Assembly: GCA_945861855.1 (NCBI GenBank)
Contig: CAMAWG010000011.1
Location: forward strand, 1 to 49,920
DNA from: Rhodoplanes serenus
GTDB taxonomy: Bacteria; Pseudomonadota; Alphaproteobacteria; Rhizobiales; Xanthobacteraceae
Direction: 5' to 3'
Length of the DNA: 49,920 nt
Made by a program: the position numbers and the translations under genes. Positions 27,863 to 37,028 of this stretch are shown piece after piece. A model generated the notes under the pieces. The model searched no databases. It was not told where the DNA came from and worked only from the letters and a program-made list of their open reading frames with translations. How positions within the stretch are numbered: the stretch's first letter is position 1; every line of letters starts with the position of its first letter.

Positions 27863-28834
27863 ATGACCATGACGATCCGCTGGATTCTGCCGCCGGTGCT
27901 GATGCTGGGCGCGCTCACGACAGCCGCAGCTCAGAGCTGGCCCGACCGGCCGATAAAATTCATCAGTTCGCAGGCCGCCGGCGGCGGGACCGATATCATC
28001 GGCCGCGTCGTCGCCGACCGTCTGTCCGCGCGCCTCGGCCAGCCGGTCGTATTCGAGAACCGTCCGGGCGGCGGCAATGTGATCGGCACACAGGCCGCGG
28101 CACGCTCGGCACCTGACGGCTATACATTCTTCTTAGCCAGCGCGGCGGCGCTGGTGACGGACCCGTACACGTTCAAATCGCTGCCCTACGACCCGATGAA
28201 GGACTTCACGGTGATCTCGCGGATCGCGGAGGTCACCTTCCTGCTGCTGGCCCATCCGGACGTGCCGGCCAAGAACCTGCCGGAGCTGGTCGCCTACGCT
28301 AAGACCAATCCCGACAAGCTGCAGATCGCCACCGACGGCCCGCGGCGCTTCTCCGGCATGATTGCAGCATGGATCAACAAGCTCGCCGGGACCAACATTT
28401 CCTATGTGCCCTACACGCAGATGACGCAAGGCGTGCAGGACGTGATCGCCGGCCGCGTGCAATTGCTTATCCTCGCGGTGCCGGCGGCCAAGGGGCAGAT
28501 CGCGGCGGGAAAGCTTCGCCCGCTCGCGGCAACGTCGGCGAACCGGCTGCCGGAACTGCCAGATGTGCAGGCGGTGGCCGAGACCTTTCCGGGTTTCGAT
28601 TTCGCCGGCTGGTGGGTGCTGGCCGCGCCGACCGGCGTGCCGGCCGACATCGTCGCGCGCGTCAATCGCGAGATGGACGTCATCATGAAGGACCCGGAGG
28701 CAGTCGGGCGATTGCAGAGCGCGGGCTTTCGAACGCGCGGCGGCGGCACGCTGAAGGAAGTGAGCGACTTCGTGCAAGGGCAGCACACGGCGTGGGGCAC
28801 GCTGGTGAAGGAGATCGGATTGCAACCGGAGTAA
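27863..28834 (+). CDS. Periplasmic tripartite-tricarboxylate-type binding protein (TctC/Bug family)
   Basis: A 323-residue exported solute-binding protein. ATG 27863 has GGGAGG eight bases upstream; the signal peptide ends near TAAAQSW. It has the Bug-family marks WPDRPIKFISSQAAGGGTD at the mature N-terminus, VVFENRPGGGNVIGT, and a C-terminal SDFVQGQHTAW. Bug proteins bind carboxylates such as citrate or aromatic acids for TctAB transporters. No tctA or tctB gene is nearby, so this is an orphan copy, common in such genomes, that may serve sensing or a distant transporter. Its stop directly abuts the feoB stop on the other strand. Confidence 0.93.
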   Translation: MTMTIRWILPPVLMLGALTTAAAQSWPDRPIKFISSQAAGGGTDIIGRVVADRLSARLGQPVVFENRPGGGNVIGTQAAARSAPDGYTFFLASAAALVTDPYTFKSLPYDPMKDFTVISRIAEVTFLLLAHPDVPAKNLPELVAYAKTNPDKLQIATDGPRRFSGMIAAWINKLAGTNISYVPYTQMTQGVQDVIAGRVQLLILAVPAAKGQIAAGKLRPLAATSANRLPELPDVQAVAETFPGFDFAGWWVLAAPTGVPADIVARVNREMDVIMKDPEAVGRLQSAGFRTRGGGTLKEVSDFVQGQHTAWGTLVKEIGLQPE

Positions 28835-30715
28835 TCAGCCAGCGCCGAGCGCGACGGCGACGTTATAAGTGATGAAGGCCCCGATATAGGCCAGCACCAG
28901 CATGTAGGCGAAGGTGACGAACATCCAGCGCCAACTTCCGGTCTCGCGCTTGATCACCGCGAGCGTGGAGGCGCACTGCGGCGCGAAGATGTACCAGACG
29001 AGCAGCGCCAGTGCGGTGGCGAGGCTCCACTTGGTCGCGAGCATCTGGCCGATCTGCTCGGCCGCCTCCTTGCCGCCTTCGATCGCATAGACCGTGCCGA
29101 GCGAAGCCACCGCCACCTCCCGCGCGGCCATGCCGGGAATGAGCGCAACGCTGATCTGCCAGTTGAAACCAACCGGCGCCAGAACGGGCTCGATCCAGCG
29201 GCCGATCGTCGCCGCGAGGCTGAAATCGATCGCGGGTTCGGTCGCGCCCTCCGGCGGCCGCGGGAACGAGGCCAGGAACCAGATCAGCACCATCATCGAG
29301 AAGATCGTGGTGCCGGCGCGCTGGAGGAACATCATGGCGCGGGTATAGAGGCCGATGGCGACGCTGCGCACCCGCGGCAGCTTGTAGTCGGGCAATTCCA
29401 GCATGAACGGCGGCGTGGTGTTCTCGCGCCAGAAGAAGCGATTGGCCACGAACGAAACGGCGAGCGCGCTGAAGATGCCGGCGGCGTAGAGCCCGAACAT
29501 CACCAGGCCCTGCAGGCCGATAAAGCCCAGCACCGGCCGGTCGGGAATGAACGCGGAGATGATCAGCGTATAGACCGGGATGCGCGCCGAGCAGGTCATC
29601 AGCGGCGCAACCAGGATGGTGGTCAGCCGGTCGCGCTTGTTGTCGATGACGCGCGTCGCCATGATTCCGGGAATGGCGCAGGCGAAGCTGGACAGGAGCG
29701 GAATGAAGGCGCGGCCGTGCAGCCCCGCGCCGCCCATGATGCGATCCATCAGGAACGCCGCGCGCGCCATGTAGCCAAGGTCCTCGAGCAGCAGGATGAA
29801 CAGGAACAGGATCAGGATCTGCGGCAGGAACACGAGCACGCTGCCGACGCCGGACAGAACGCCGTTCTGGATGAAGCTCTGCAGCAAACCTTCCGGCAGC
29901 GCGTCATGCGCCAGCACGCCGAGCCATTCGAAGGCGCCCGCGATCGCGTCCATCAAGGGCTTCGCCCAGGCGAACACCGCCTGGAACATGATGAACAGCA
30001 GCAGCAGCAGAATGAGCAGGCCCGCAACCGGGTGCAGCAGCACGGCATCGACCCGCCCGGTCACGGTGTCGGGCCGCGACGGCTGACCGACCGCGGCCTT
30101 GATGACGCGGTCGGCCTCGCGCTGGGCAGCGCGGAGGTCCGACACGGTCGGAGATTTCCAGGTGCTCGCGACCGGCTGCCCGGCCGCCCCCGCCGCCATC
30201 TCGTCCATGCGGCGAAGCAGGTCCTCGGTGCCGCCGCGGCGGACCGCGATCGAGGTGACCACCGGCACGCCGAGCTCGGCCGAGAGCTTGTCGAGATCGA
30301 TATCGATGCCGCGCCTTCGCGCGATGTCGATCATGTTGAGCACGAGCAGCATCGGCCGGCCGACCTGCTTCAACTCGATGACAAGACGAAGCGCAACGCG
30401 GAGGTTCGTGGCATCCGCAACGCACAGAAGGAGATCGGGCGTCTCGCTGGCGAGCTTTCCCAGAACGACGTCGCGGGTGATTTCCTCGTCGGGGCTCCGC
30501 CCCCGCAGCGAATAGGTGCCCGGCAGATCGACCAGATCGACCCGGTGGCCGGACGGCGTTTGAAACACACCGGCCTTGCGTTCGACGGTGACGCCCGGAT
30601 AGTTCGCGACCTTCTGCCGGCTGCCGGTCAGCGCATTGAACAGCGCGGTCTTGCCGCTGTTCGGCGTGCCGACGAGGGCGAAGCGCCACGCACTGGTTTC
30701 GGCCGCCGCCGTCAT
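28835..30715 (-). CDS. feoB: Ferrous iron transporter FeoB
   Basis: An inner-membrane Fe(II) permease of 626 residues with an N-terminal G-protein domain: G1 GTPNSGKT at 16-23, G3 LVDLPGTYSL, and G4 NMID. The C-terminal part is a membrane domain with two Gate segments (SFACAIPGIMATRV with its cysteine, and the mirrored PGMAAREV). It is shorter than the E. coli protein (773) and lacks a FeoC-like tail. The start overlaps the feoA stop (ATGA). It converges on the TctC-type gene with no gap, so any terminator must lie in coding sequence. An Irr-type box upstream of feoA probably controls both genes. Confidence 0.96.
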   Translation of the reverse strand: MTAAAETSAWRFALVGTPNSGKTALFNALTGSRQKVANYPGVTVERKAGVFQTPSGHRVDLVDLPGTYSLRGRSPDEEITRDVVLGKLASETPDLLLCVADATNLRVALRLVIELKQVGRPMLLVLNMIDIARRRGIDIDLDKLSAELGVPVVTSIAVRRGGTEDLLRRMDEMAAGAAGQPVASTWKSPTVSDLRAAQREADRVIKAAVGQPSRPDTVTGRVDAVLLHPVAGLLILLLLLFIMFQAVFAWAKPLMDAIAGAFEWLGVLAHDALPEGLLQSFIQNGVLSGVGSVLVFLPQILILFLFILLLEDLGYMARAAFLMDRIMGGAGLHGRAFIPLLSSFACAIPGIMATRVIDNKRDRLTTILVAPLMTCSARIPVYTLIISAFIPDRPVLGFIGLQGLVMFGLYAAGIFSALAVSFVANRFFWRENTTPPFMLELPDYKLPRVRSVAIGLYTRAMMFLQRAGTTIFSMMVLIWFLASFPRPPEGATEPAIDFSLAATIGRWIEPVLAPVGFNWQISVALIPGMAAREVAVASLGTVYAIEGGKEAAEQIGQMLATKWSLATALALLVWYIFAPQCASTLAVIKRETGSWRWMFVTFAYMLVLAYIGAFITYNVAVALGAG

Positions 30716-30996
30716 GTCACGAAGATGGCCATCGCCTCGCGGCGGCGCAGCGCGATCGTACAGTCGTTGACGCGCACGGCGATCGGGTCGCGGCCGACCG
30801 GCCCCTCGTGCAGGATTTCGACCGTGGCGCCCTCGACGAAGCCGAGTTCCAGCAGGCGCCGCTCGATCTCTTCGGCTGCCACGCCGGAATGATCGGCGCC
30901 GACCTCGATGGCATCGATCAAGCCGCGGAATCCGCGCTGCTCCATGCCCAAAGGCTTGCGCTCTTGCGCTTTCACCGACGCATGATTGTCGGCCAT
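30712..30996 (-). CDS. feoA: Ferrous iron transport protein FeoA
   Basis: A 94-residue cytoplasmic SH3-like protein that assists FeoB. The core LLELGFVEGATVEILHEGPVGRDPIAVRV is the FeoA fold, with an N-terminal extension of about 25 polar residues. ATG 30996; the stop overlaps the feoB start. The 125-base gap upstream contains the candidate Irr-box at 31087-31103 and a TACAAT on the minus strand within it that could be a -10 element. Confidence 0.93.
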   Translation of the reverse strand: MADNHASVKAQERKPLGMEQRGFRGLIDAIEVGADHSGVAAEEIERRLLELGFVEGATVEILHEGPVGRDPIAVRVNDCTIALRRREAMAIFVT

Positions 30997-31086
30997 CTGT
31001 TACCGGTCCAGGGTTGAATTGATGCTGCGATTCAAGTGAGCCAATCGCCCACCCCGGTCAAGTTAAAGCGCTTTCATTCTCAGTAG

Positions 31087-31103
31087 CTTAGAACAATTGT
31101 AAG
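31087..31103 (-). promoter_or_regulatory. Irr-type iron control element upstream of feoAB
   Basis: CTTAGAACAATTGTAAG matches 11 of 14 defined positions of the rhizobial ICE consensus TTTAGAA-N3-TTCTAAA that Irr binds. It lies about 90 bases before feoA. The minus-strand TACAAT inside it may be the -10 hexamer, so Irr bound there would block transcription. Regulation is inferred from the motif and the iron gene downstream. Confidence 0.55.
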
Positions 31104-31121
31104 GAGTGGCGCGGACCGTTG

Positions 31122-32039
31122 CTAATCCCCGGACGAACGCCCGATCTGCGCCTCGGCCTCACCGCAATAGGTGAAGTCGTATGAGGACCCGTCGCGCTGG
31201 ATGGTGCAGCCGGTCGGGCTCGGGAAATGCGTCGGAAAAATCAGCCGCCCGGTGTTGGCGTGCTCCTTGAGAAAGCTCGCGCGCGTTCGCGCGGCCTGGA
31301 TGGGATCGACGCAGAAGCGCGTGCTCCAGTCGGGGTAACGAAGCTGCAACGGATGGTGCATCAGGTCCGAGCACAGGATCGCTTCGCTGCCGCCGCCTTG
31401 GAGCCGCAGCATGGACAGGCCGGGCGTATGGCCGGGCGCGGCCTCGATCGCGATGTCGCTCTTGAGCGCGTGCGTGTCGCCGATCAGCTCGGCCTGGCCG
31501 GAATCGAAGATCGGCAGCACGCTGTCGGTGATGAAGTCGCCGGTGCGGACCAGCGCCGCCGGTCCCGCGGTCCGCCAGTAGTCCCACTCCCGCCGCGCGA
31601 CGAGGTAGCGCGCGTTGGGGAATGTCGGCACCCACCGTCCATTCTCCAGGCGCGTGTTCCAGCCGACATGATCGACATGCAGATGCGTGCAGAGCACGAC
31701 GTCGATGTCCTCGGGGGCGACGCCGGCTTCGCGAAGCCGGTCGAGCCACGGCCAGTTGCGGCGATGGAAGTGCGGACGCGCACGCTCCTTGCCGTTGCCG
31801 CCGCAGGCGTCGACCAGGATGGTGAGGCCGGCCTGACGGACCAGAAAGCTCTGGATGGTGATCGCCAGGATCCCGCTGTGCGGATCCTGGAAGCGCGGCA
31901 TCAGCCAGCCGCGGTTGGCGTCGAGATGCGCCTGCGTGCAGTCGGCGAATATCTCGAATGGCGAGAGCAGCGCCTCCTCGGATTCGACGACGCGCTGCAG
32001 GGTCGAGGCGCCGAACGTCCAGTGGCTTTGATGGGCCAT
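31122..32039 (-). CDS. MBL-fold metallo-hydrolase
   Basis: A 305-residue metallo-beta-lactamase-fold hydrolase. The zinc motif THLHVDHVGWN (HxHxDH) is intact, and later metal ligands lie in EAAPGHTPGLSM and near LIFPTHFP. The start is ATG 32039, 17 bases after the HerA-like stop. No signal peptide, so cytoplasmic. The layout with FLVRQAGLTILVDACGGNGKER resembles lactonase-like members that act on quorum signals or other lactones, but the substrate cannot be set. No close functional partner; a distal gene of the HerA-like unit is likely. Confidence 0.9.
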   Translation of the reverse strand: MAHQSHWTFGASTLQRVVESEEALLSPFEIFADCTQAHLDANRGWLMPRFQDPHSGILAITIQSFLVRQAGLTILVDACGGNGKERARPHFHRRNWPWLDRLREAGVAPEDIDVVLCTHLHVDHVGWNTRLENGRWVPTFPNARYLVARREWDYWRTAGPAALVRTGDFITDSVLPIFDSGQAELIGDTHALKSDIAIEAAPGHTPGLSMLRLQGGGSEAILCSDLMHHPLQLRYPDWSTRFCVDPIQAARTRASFLKEHANTGRLIFPTHFPSPTGCTIQRDGSSYDFTYCGEAEAQIGRSSGD

Positions 32040-32055
32040 CGCGCGGCGTCCACAC

Positions 32056-33624
32056 TCAGCGGCGCAGGATGCCGCCGAGCGCGCCGCGCACGATCGCCCG
32101 GCCGACCGAGCCGCCCATCTTGCCGCCGACCGATTTTCCGAGATCCGCCGCGATCTGGCCGGCGATGCGGCCAGTCACCGTGCGCGTGATCTCGCGGGCG
32201 ATGGTCTGGCCAGGAGTAAGCCGCTCGCCGCGGGCGCGGTTGGTTCCGAAAATGCTGCCCAGAAATCCGCCGATGCCGCCGAGCCAACCGCCGCCCGCGG
32301 GGGCCTCGCCTTGCGGCGCGCCGGGTGCCGCTTCCTGTGCCACGCGCTTCTGCAACACCTCGTAGGCGGATTCCGCATCGACCGTGACGTCGTACTTGCC
32401 CTTCACCGGGCTGCGGCCCTGGATCGCCGCGCGCTCCTGCGGCGTAATCGGCCCGATGCGCCCGCAAGGCGGCCGGATCATCGCGCGCTCGACCAGGGCC
32501 GGCGTGCCGTTGCCTTCGAGGAACGACACCAGCGCCTCGCCCTTGGCCAGTTCGGTGATCACCTGCGCGGTGTCGAGCTTGGGGTTGGGCCGGAACGTCT
32601 CGGCGGCGGCCTTCACCGCCTTCTGGTCGCGCGGCGTGAACGCGCGCAGCGCGTGCTGCACGCGGTTGCCGAGCTGGCCCAGCACCTTGTCGGGAACGTC
32701 GATCGGATTCTGCGTAACGAAGAACACGCCGATCCCCTTCGACCGGATCAGCCGCACCACCTGCTCGATCCGGTCGAGCAGCGCCTTGGGCGCGTCGTTG
32801 AACAATAGATGCGCCTCGTCGAAGAAGAACGCCAGTTTCGGCTTGTCGAGATCGCCGACCTCCGGCATCTCCTCGAACAGCTCGGACAGAAGCCACAAGA
32901 GGAATGTCGCGTAGAGGCGCGGATTCTCCATCAGCTTGTCGGCAACGAGAATGTTGACGAAGCCGCGGCCGTCGCTGGTGGTGCGCATCAAATCCTTCAA
33001 AGCGAGCGCCGGTTCGCCGAAGAACTTGGTGCCGCCCTGGTTCTCCAGCACCAGAAGCTGGCGCTGGATGGTGCCGACGGTCGCCTTGGAGACGTTGCCG
33101 TATTGCGTGGTCAGCTCGGCGGCATGCTCCGCCAGATGGCCGAGGATCGCCCGCAAATCCTTCATGTCGAGCAGCAGCAGCCCCTGCTCGTCGGCAATGC
33201 GGAATGCGATGTTGAGAACGCCCTCCTGCACGTCGTTGAGGTCCATCATGCGCGACAAGAGCAGCGGGCCCATTTCCGAGACCGTCGCGCGCACCGGATG
33301 GCCCTGCTCGCCGAACACGTCCCAGAACACGGCCGGGAATTCGTCGGGCTGGTAGTCGAAGCCCATGTCCTTGGCGCGCTTGACCAGGGCCTCCTTGGCC
33401 TCGCCGACGACAGAGATGCCCGACAGGTCGCCTTTGATGTCGGCTGCAAAAACTGGCACGCCGGCACGCGATAGACCCTCGGCGAGAACCTGCAGGGTGA
33501 CCGTCTTGCCGGTGCCGGTCGCGCCGGTGACGAGGCCATGACGGTTGGCGAAGGCCAGCGTGAGCAGCGCGGGCTTGTCGCCCTTGCCGACGAATACCGT
33601 GCGATCCGTGTCGACATCAGTCAT
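32056..33624 (-). CDS. HerA-like ATPase (DUF853 family)
   Basis: A 522-residue P-loop ATPase of the HerA/FtsK group. Walker A is GATGTGKT at 34-41, Walker B is [12 protein letters not shown], and a C-terminal Gly-rich tail ([17 protein letters not shown]) precedes a DUF853 end. ATG 33624 is used; a longer upstream frame has no support. Archaeal HerA translocates DNA with NurA nuclease; the bacterial DUF853 proteins are less well studied (YjgR-type) and no nuclease gene is adjacent here. Cytoplasmic, probably hexameric. The role in DNA processing is inferred from the family. Confidence 0.9.
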   Translation of the reverse strand: MTDVDTDRTVFVGKGDKPALLTLAFANRHGLVTGATGTGKTVTLQVLAEGLSRAGVPVFAADIKGDLSGISVVGEAKEALVKRAKDMGFDYQPDEFPAVFWDVFGEQGHPVRATVSEMGPLLLSRMMDLNDVQEGVLNIAFRIADEQGLLLLDMKDLRAILGHLAEHAAELTTQYGNVSKATVGTIQRQLLVLENQGGTKFFGEPALALKDLMRTTSDGRGFVNILVADKLMENPRLYATFLLWLLSELFEEMPEVGDLDKPKLAFFFDEAHLLFNDAPKALLDRIEQVVRLIRSKGIGVFFVTQNPIDVPDKVLGQLGNRVQHALRAFTPRDQKAVKAAAETFRPNPKLDTAQVITELAKGEALVSFLEGNGTPALVERAMIRPPCGRIGPITPQERAAIQGRSPVKGKYDVTVDAESAYEVLQKRVAQEAAPGAPQGEAPAGGGWLGGIGGFLGSIFGTNRARGERLTPGQTIAREITRTVTGRIAGQIAADLGKSVGGKMGGSVGRAIVRGALGGILRR

Positions 33625-33829
33625 CGGCCAGCTCCGTGCGTTGCGTTCCGCCTGCAACAAGCGGCAAGATTCATACCCAATGAGCAGGGTACAGTCCCCA
33701 AACATATTAGTGTGAAATTGGGCGCTCGATACAACGCAAATCCGCTCCGCCGGAAGCGGAAAAGACTGCTTCAGGAAACGCTTGAAGACGGCGCAGCGAC
33801 GCCGCATGGCCAGTATGTCGCGTTGGGCG

Positions 33830-36015
33830 TTATGCGACGGCCTTGGCGGCTACGGCGCGCTGATCCAGCATCTTGTGGATTTCGGCAACCGGCTTGGGGC
33901 GGCTGAAGAAATAACCCTGCGCCTCGGTGCAGCCTTCGCTCTTGAGATAGTCGAGCTCTTCCTGGGTCTCGACCCCTTCGCCCGTCGTGGCCATGCCGAG
34001 GCTCGTTCCGAGCCCGGTGACGGCCCGGATGATCGCCATGGAATCCTCATCCGTCGCGAGATCGTGGACGAACGAGCGGTCGATCTTGATCTTGTCGAAT
34101 GGAAAACTCCGCAGATAGCTGAGCGACGAATAGCCGGTGCCGAAATCGTCCATCGAGATGCGCACGCCCAACTCACGGAGCTTGTGCAGCGTCGCGAGCG
34201 TGGCGTCCGTGTTCAAGAGCAGCACCGACTCGGTGATTTCCAATTCTAGCCGCAGAGGAATCAGGCTCGCGTTCGCAAGCGCGCTCACGACGACCTGGGT
34301 CAGATCGCGCATCTTGAACTGAGCGGCGGAAATATTGACCGCGACGCTGAGGTCGGACGGCCATGTGGACGCTTCCTGACAGGCCTGGCGCAACACCCAC
34401 TCGCCGATCGGCACGATCAGTTCGGTTTCTTCCGCCAGCGGAATGAACTCGAGCGGCGGGATCAGCCCTTTTTCGGGATGATTCCATCTCAGCAGCGCTT
34501 CAAATCCGCAGAGATCGTCTTTTTTCAAATTTACGATTGGCTGATAGTAAAGCTCGAACTCTCCATTGGCCAAGGCCTTGCGCAGATCGACCTCCATTGC
34601 GCGCCGCTTCTGCATCATCGCATCCATGTCCCGCTCGAAGAAGCGGTAAATGCCGCGCCCATCCGCCTTGGCCCGGTAAAGCGCCAATCGGCGTTCTGCA
34701 GAAGCTGCTCCGGATTGGTCGCGTCGGCCGGCGCGACCGCGATCCCGATGCTCACACCGATCACGACCTGATGGCCGTCGAGGTCGAAGGGCGCACTGAT
34801 GACCTGGTTGAGACGGGCCGCCAGCGCATTTGTTTCCGTTGGCTCCTTGACGTTGGTTTGCAGTATGGCGAACTCGTCGCCGCCAAACCGCGCCAGCGTA
34901 TCGCCGTCGCGCAGGCAGGCACGCATTCGCTCGGCGACCTGTCGAAGCAGCTTGTCGCCATACTGGTGGCCCAGGGTATCGTTGACGCCCTTGAAGCGAT
35001 CGAGATCGAAAAACAGGACCGCGAATTTCTGATCGCGCTCGCGATGCACGAAGCGATTCGCCAGTTGTTCGTGGAAGTACAGGCGATTCGGCAGATTCGT
35101 CAGCGCGTCATGCAGCGCCATGTGCGAGATTTTCGCCTGGGCCGCCCTTCGTTCGGTCATGTCCTCGTGAGTGGACACCCAGGCGCCATTGGACATGGGC
35201 ACATCCGAGATCGAAATCTCGCGCCCGTCCCCGGTCTCCAGAATCCAGTTCGCGGCTTTGCCGGCGCTATGCCGGGCGAACAGCTCTGCCCGATACTTTT
35301 GAGGATCGCGGGACATCTGGCCGCGGTCGACACGATGCTGAAAGAGCTCACTGAGGGTGCAGCCAGGCTTCGCAACGTCACGCGACAGATTGTACATCTC
35401 GATGTAGCGATCGTTGCAAAGCAAAATTCGCTCGTCCTTATCCATCATGATCAGGCCTTGCGACATGTTGTTCAACGCGGCATCGAAGCGCTGATTGGTT
35501 GTCTCCAGGACGCCAAGCGTCTGATCGAGCACTCTGAGGGGAAACACCCGCACGGCGAAATACACCCCCAGGCCGAACAGAATGCTCAGCACCGAGACGA
35601 AGCCGGTTCCGCGCAGCAAAGGCCGGAGGCTGGTCGCCATCTCGACAACCCCGACGGTCTCGCCGCTGACCACGATGGGGCTATTGCGGACAATGATCGG
35701 CGCGCCGATTTGCCCGTTCTCCTCGATGACAAGCTTGGCCGCCGAGTCGACAATGCGCTTGCGAACCGATTCATCCGGACCGTCAGCCTGCACGAGCAAT
35801 TCGGCCAGCCGAACGCGCTGGAATTGCCAGAGTGCGGGGTGGGCATAGATATACTTCGCGACATAGCGGGCGTTCAACTCGGCCTTGAAATCTAGAAGAT
35901 GCGCGGTATCCGAATAGCCTACGATGAAATAGTCGGCCGGCATGATCACAGCCGCGATGACTGCAACGGACAGGCCAATCGCGCTGACCAGGGCCCGGAG
36001 GGATGGGAGGGCCAT
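33830..36015 (-). pseudogene. Membrane PAS-GGDEF-EAL protein gene with one-base frameshift
   Basis: From ATG 36015: a membrane helix (LVSAIGLSVAVIAAVIM), a periplasmic sensor of about 140 residues, a second helix (SVLSILFGLGVYFAV), a PAS-like segment (FDAALNNMSQGLIMMD), GGDEF (FGGDEFAIL) and, in another frame, EAL ([10 protein letters not shown]) with full catalytic block. The frames meet at about 34687: NAD is followed by WRFTG in one frame and by [12 protein letters not shown] in the other. The expected text is NAD-MALYRAK, so one A is missing (GATTGG for GATATGG). Restoring it gives a 728-residue frame. Without it, the product lacks EAL and part of GGDEF. The stop of the upstream binding-protein gene is one base away. 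Sequencing error or recent mutation. Confidence 0.85.
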
Positions 36016-36016
36016 C

Positions 36017-36835
36017 TCAGTTCGCGACCAGCATATTGCCGGTCGCCAGCAAGGCCGCCTGCCCAGCGGGCGTCCGCAGGAACGCGACGAAGCGCTCGGC
36101 AGCCGGATTCTTTTTCGCTGACAGCACAAAGTACAGCGTCTTGGCGAAAGGATAGGCGCGGCGCTCCAGATTTTCCATCGACGGCTCCACGCCGTCGATG
36201 GCGACAAAGCGCAAATTCCGTTTTTCCATTTTGACTTGCGTCAGCGTCGAGCCGGTCAAGGACCCCGGGGTGCGCTGGGCCAGGTCCGCGTTATCCTGGT
36301 CCGTCGCAGCGAGCGACAGATCCGGGCGCTGACGCGCCTTCTCGATCGCCGCGGCCATATCGGGGAACAGGGCGCCCATAATGGCGGTGTCGCTGTCGCT
36401 CTTCGGGCGCAGGATGATCCGGATCGGCGTACCGTCGGCCCATTTCGCATTGGCGGACTTGAAGACGTCAGCAATCTCGGAACTCTTGAGACCGTTTGGG
36501 TTTGCGTGCGACGTGACGAGGACGAATGGCGTGCGCATGGCCGCGCCCTGCGTCATTCCCTGTGCGAGTTCTTCCGGATTGAGCACGCGTCCGGAGACGG
36601 CCATGCCCAACACACCTTCGCTCAGAGCGCGCAGTCCTCCGTTTGATCCGAGACTGGGGATGACTTCCAGTTTAGTCTCCTCGCCGCGATCGAAGCTGGC
36701 GAAGAGAGGGGGGAGCATCGCCATAGCGGCGCCTACTCCACCCACTCGCAGCGTCTCCGCGGACGCCGCGTTGCCGGCTCCGAGCAGGACCGCCGCGAGC
36801 AGACCGATGCGGGAGAAAGTGCTCCGCGTTGTCAT
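36017..36835 (-). CDS. Phosphate-type periplasmic binding protein (PBP-like)
   Basis: A 272-residue exported protein with a signal peptide to about AASAET. It belongs to the PstS-like domain family (GVLGMAVSGRVLNPEELAQG, then LVTSHANPNGLKSSEIADVF). ATG 36835 has AAGGA seven bases upstream. No pst permease genes are adjacent. Instead it directly precedes (one base) a membrane GGDEF-EAL protein with a periplasmic sensor domain, so it probably feeds ligand binding into cyclic-di-GMP signalling rather than transport. The ligand is unknown; phosphate is only the family's usual one. Confidence 0.88.
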   Translation of the reverse strand: MTTRSTFSRIGLLAAVLLGAGNAASAETLRVGGVGAAMAMLPPLFASFDRGEETKLEVIPSLGSNGGLRALSEGVLGMAVSGRVLNPEELAQGMTQGAAMRTPFVLVTSHANPNGLKSSEIADVFKSANAKWADGTPIRIILRPKSDSDTAIMGALFPDMAAAIEKARQRPDLSLAATDQDNADLAQRTPGSLTGSTLTQVKMEKRNLRFVAIDGVEPSMENLERRAYPFAKTLYFVLSAKKNPAAERFVAFLRTPAGQAALLATGNMLVAN

Positions 36836-37028
36836 GTTATTTTCCTTGGAGGCGCTGTGGCGCGCGACGGAACCTCAACAGGCATGACAGGCATTGGTTG
36901 CACGACCGCCTGCACAACGCGTGGAATTCATGATCGTGGTGAAGGAATGGTAGGATGCAACCGCAGACGATCCGTCTTGCGGTAATTCCTTACGGCGTCT
37001 GCCACCGGCGCCTTCGTTCAACGGCAGA

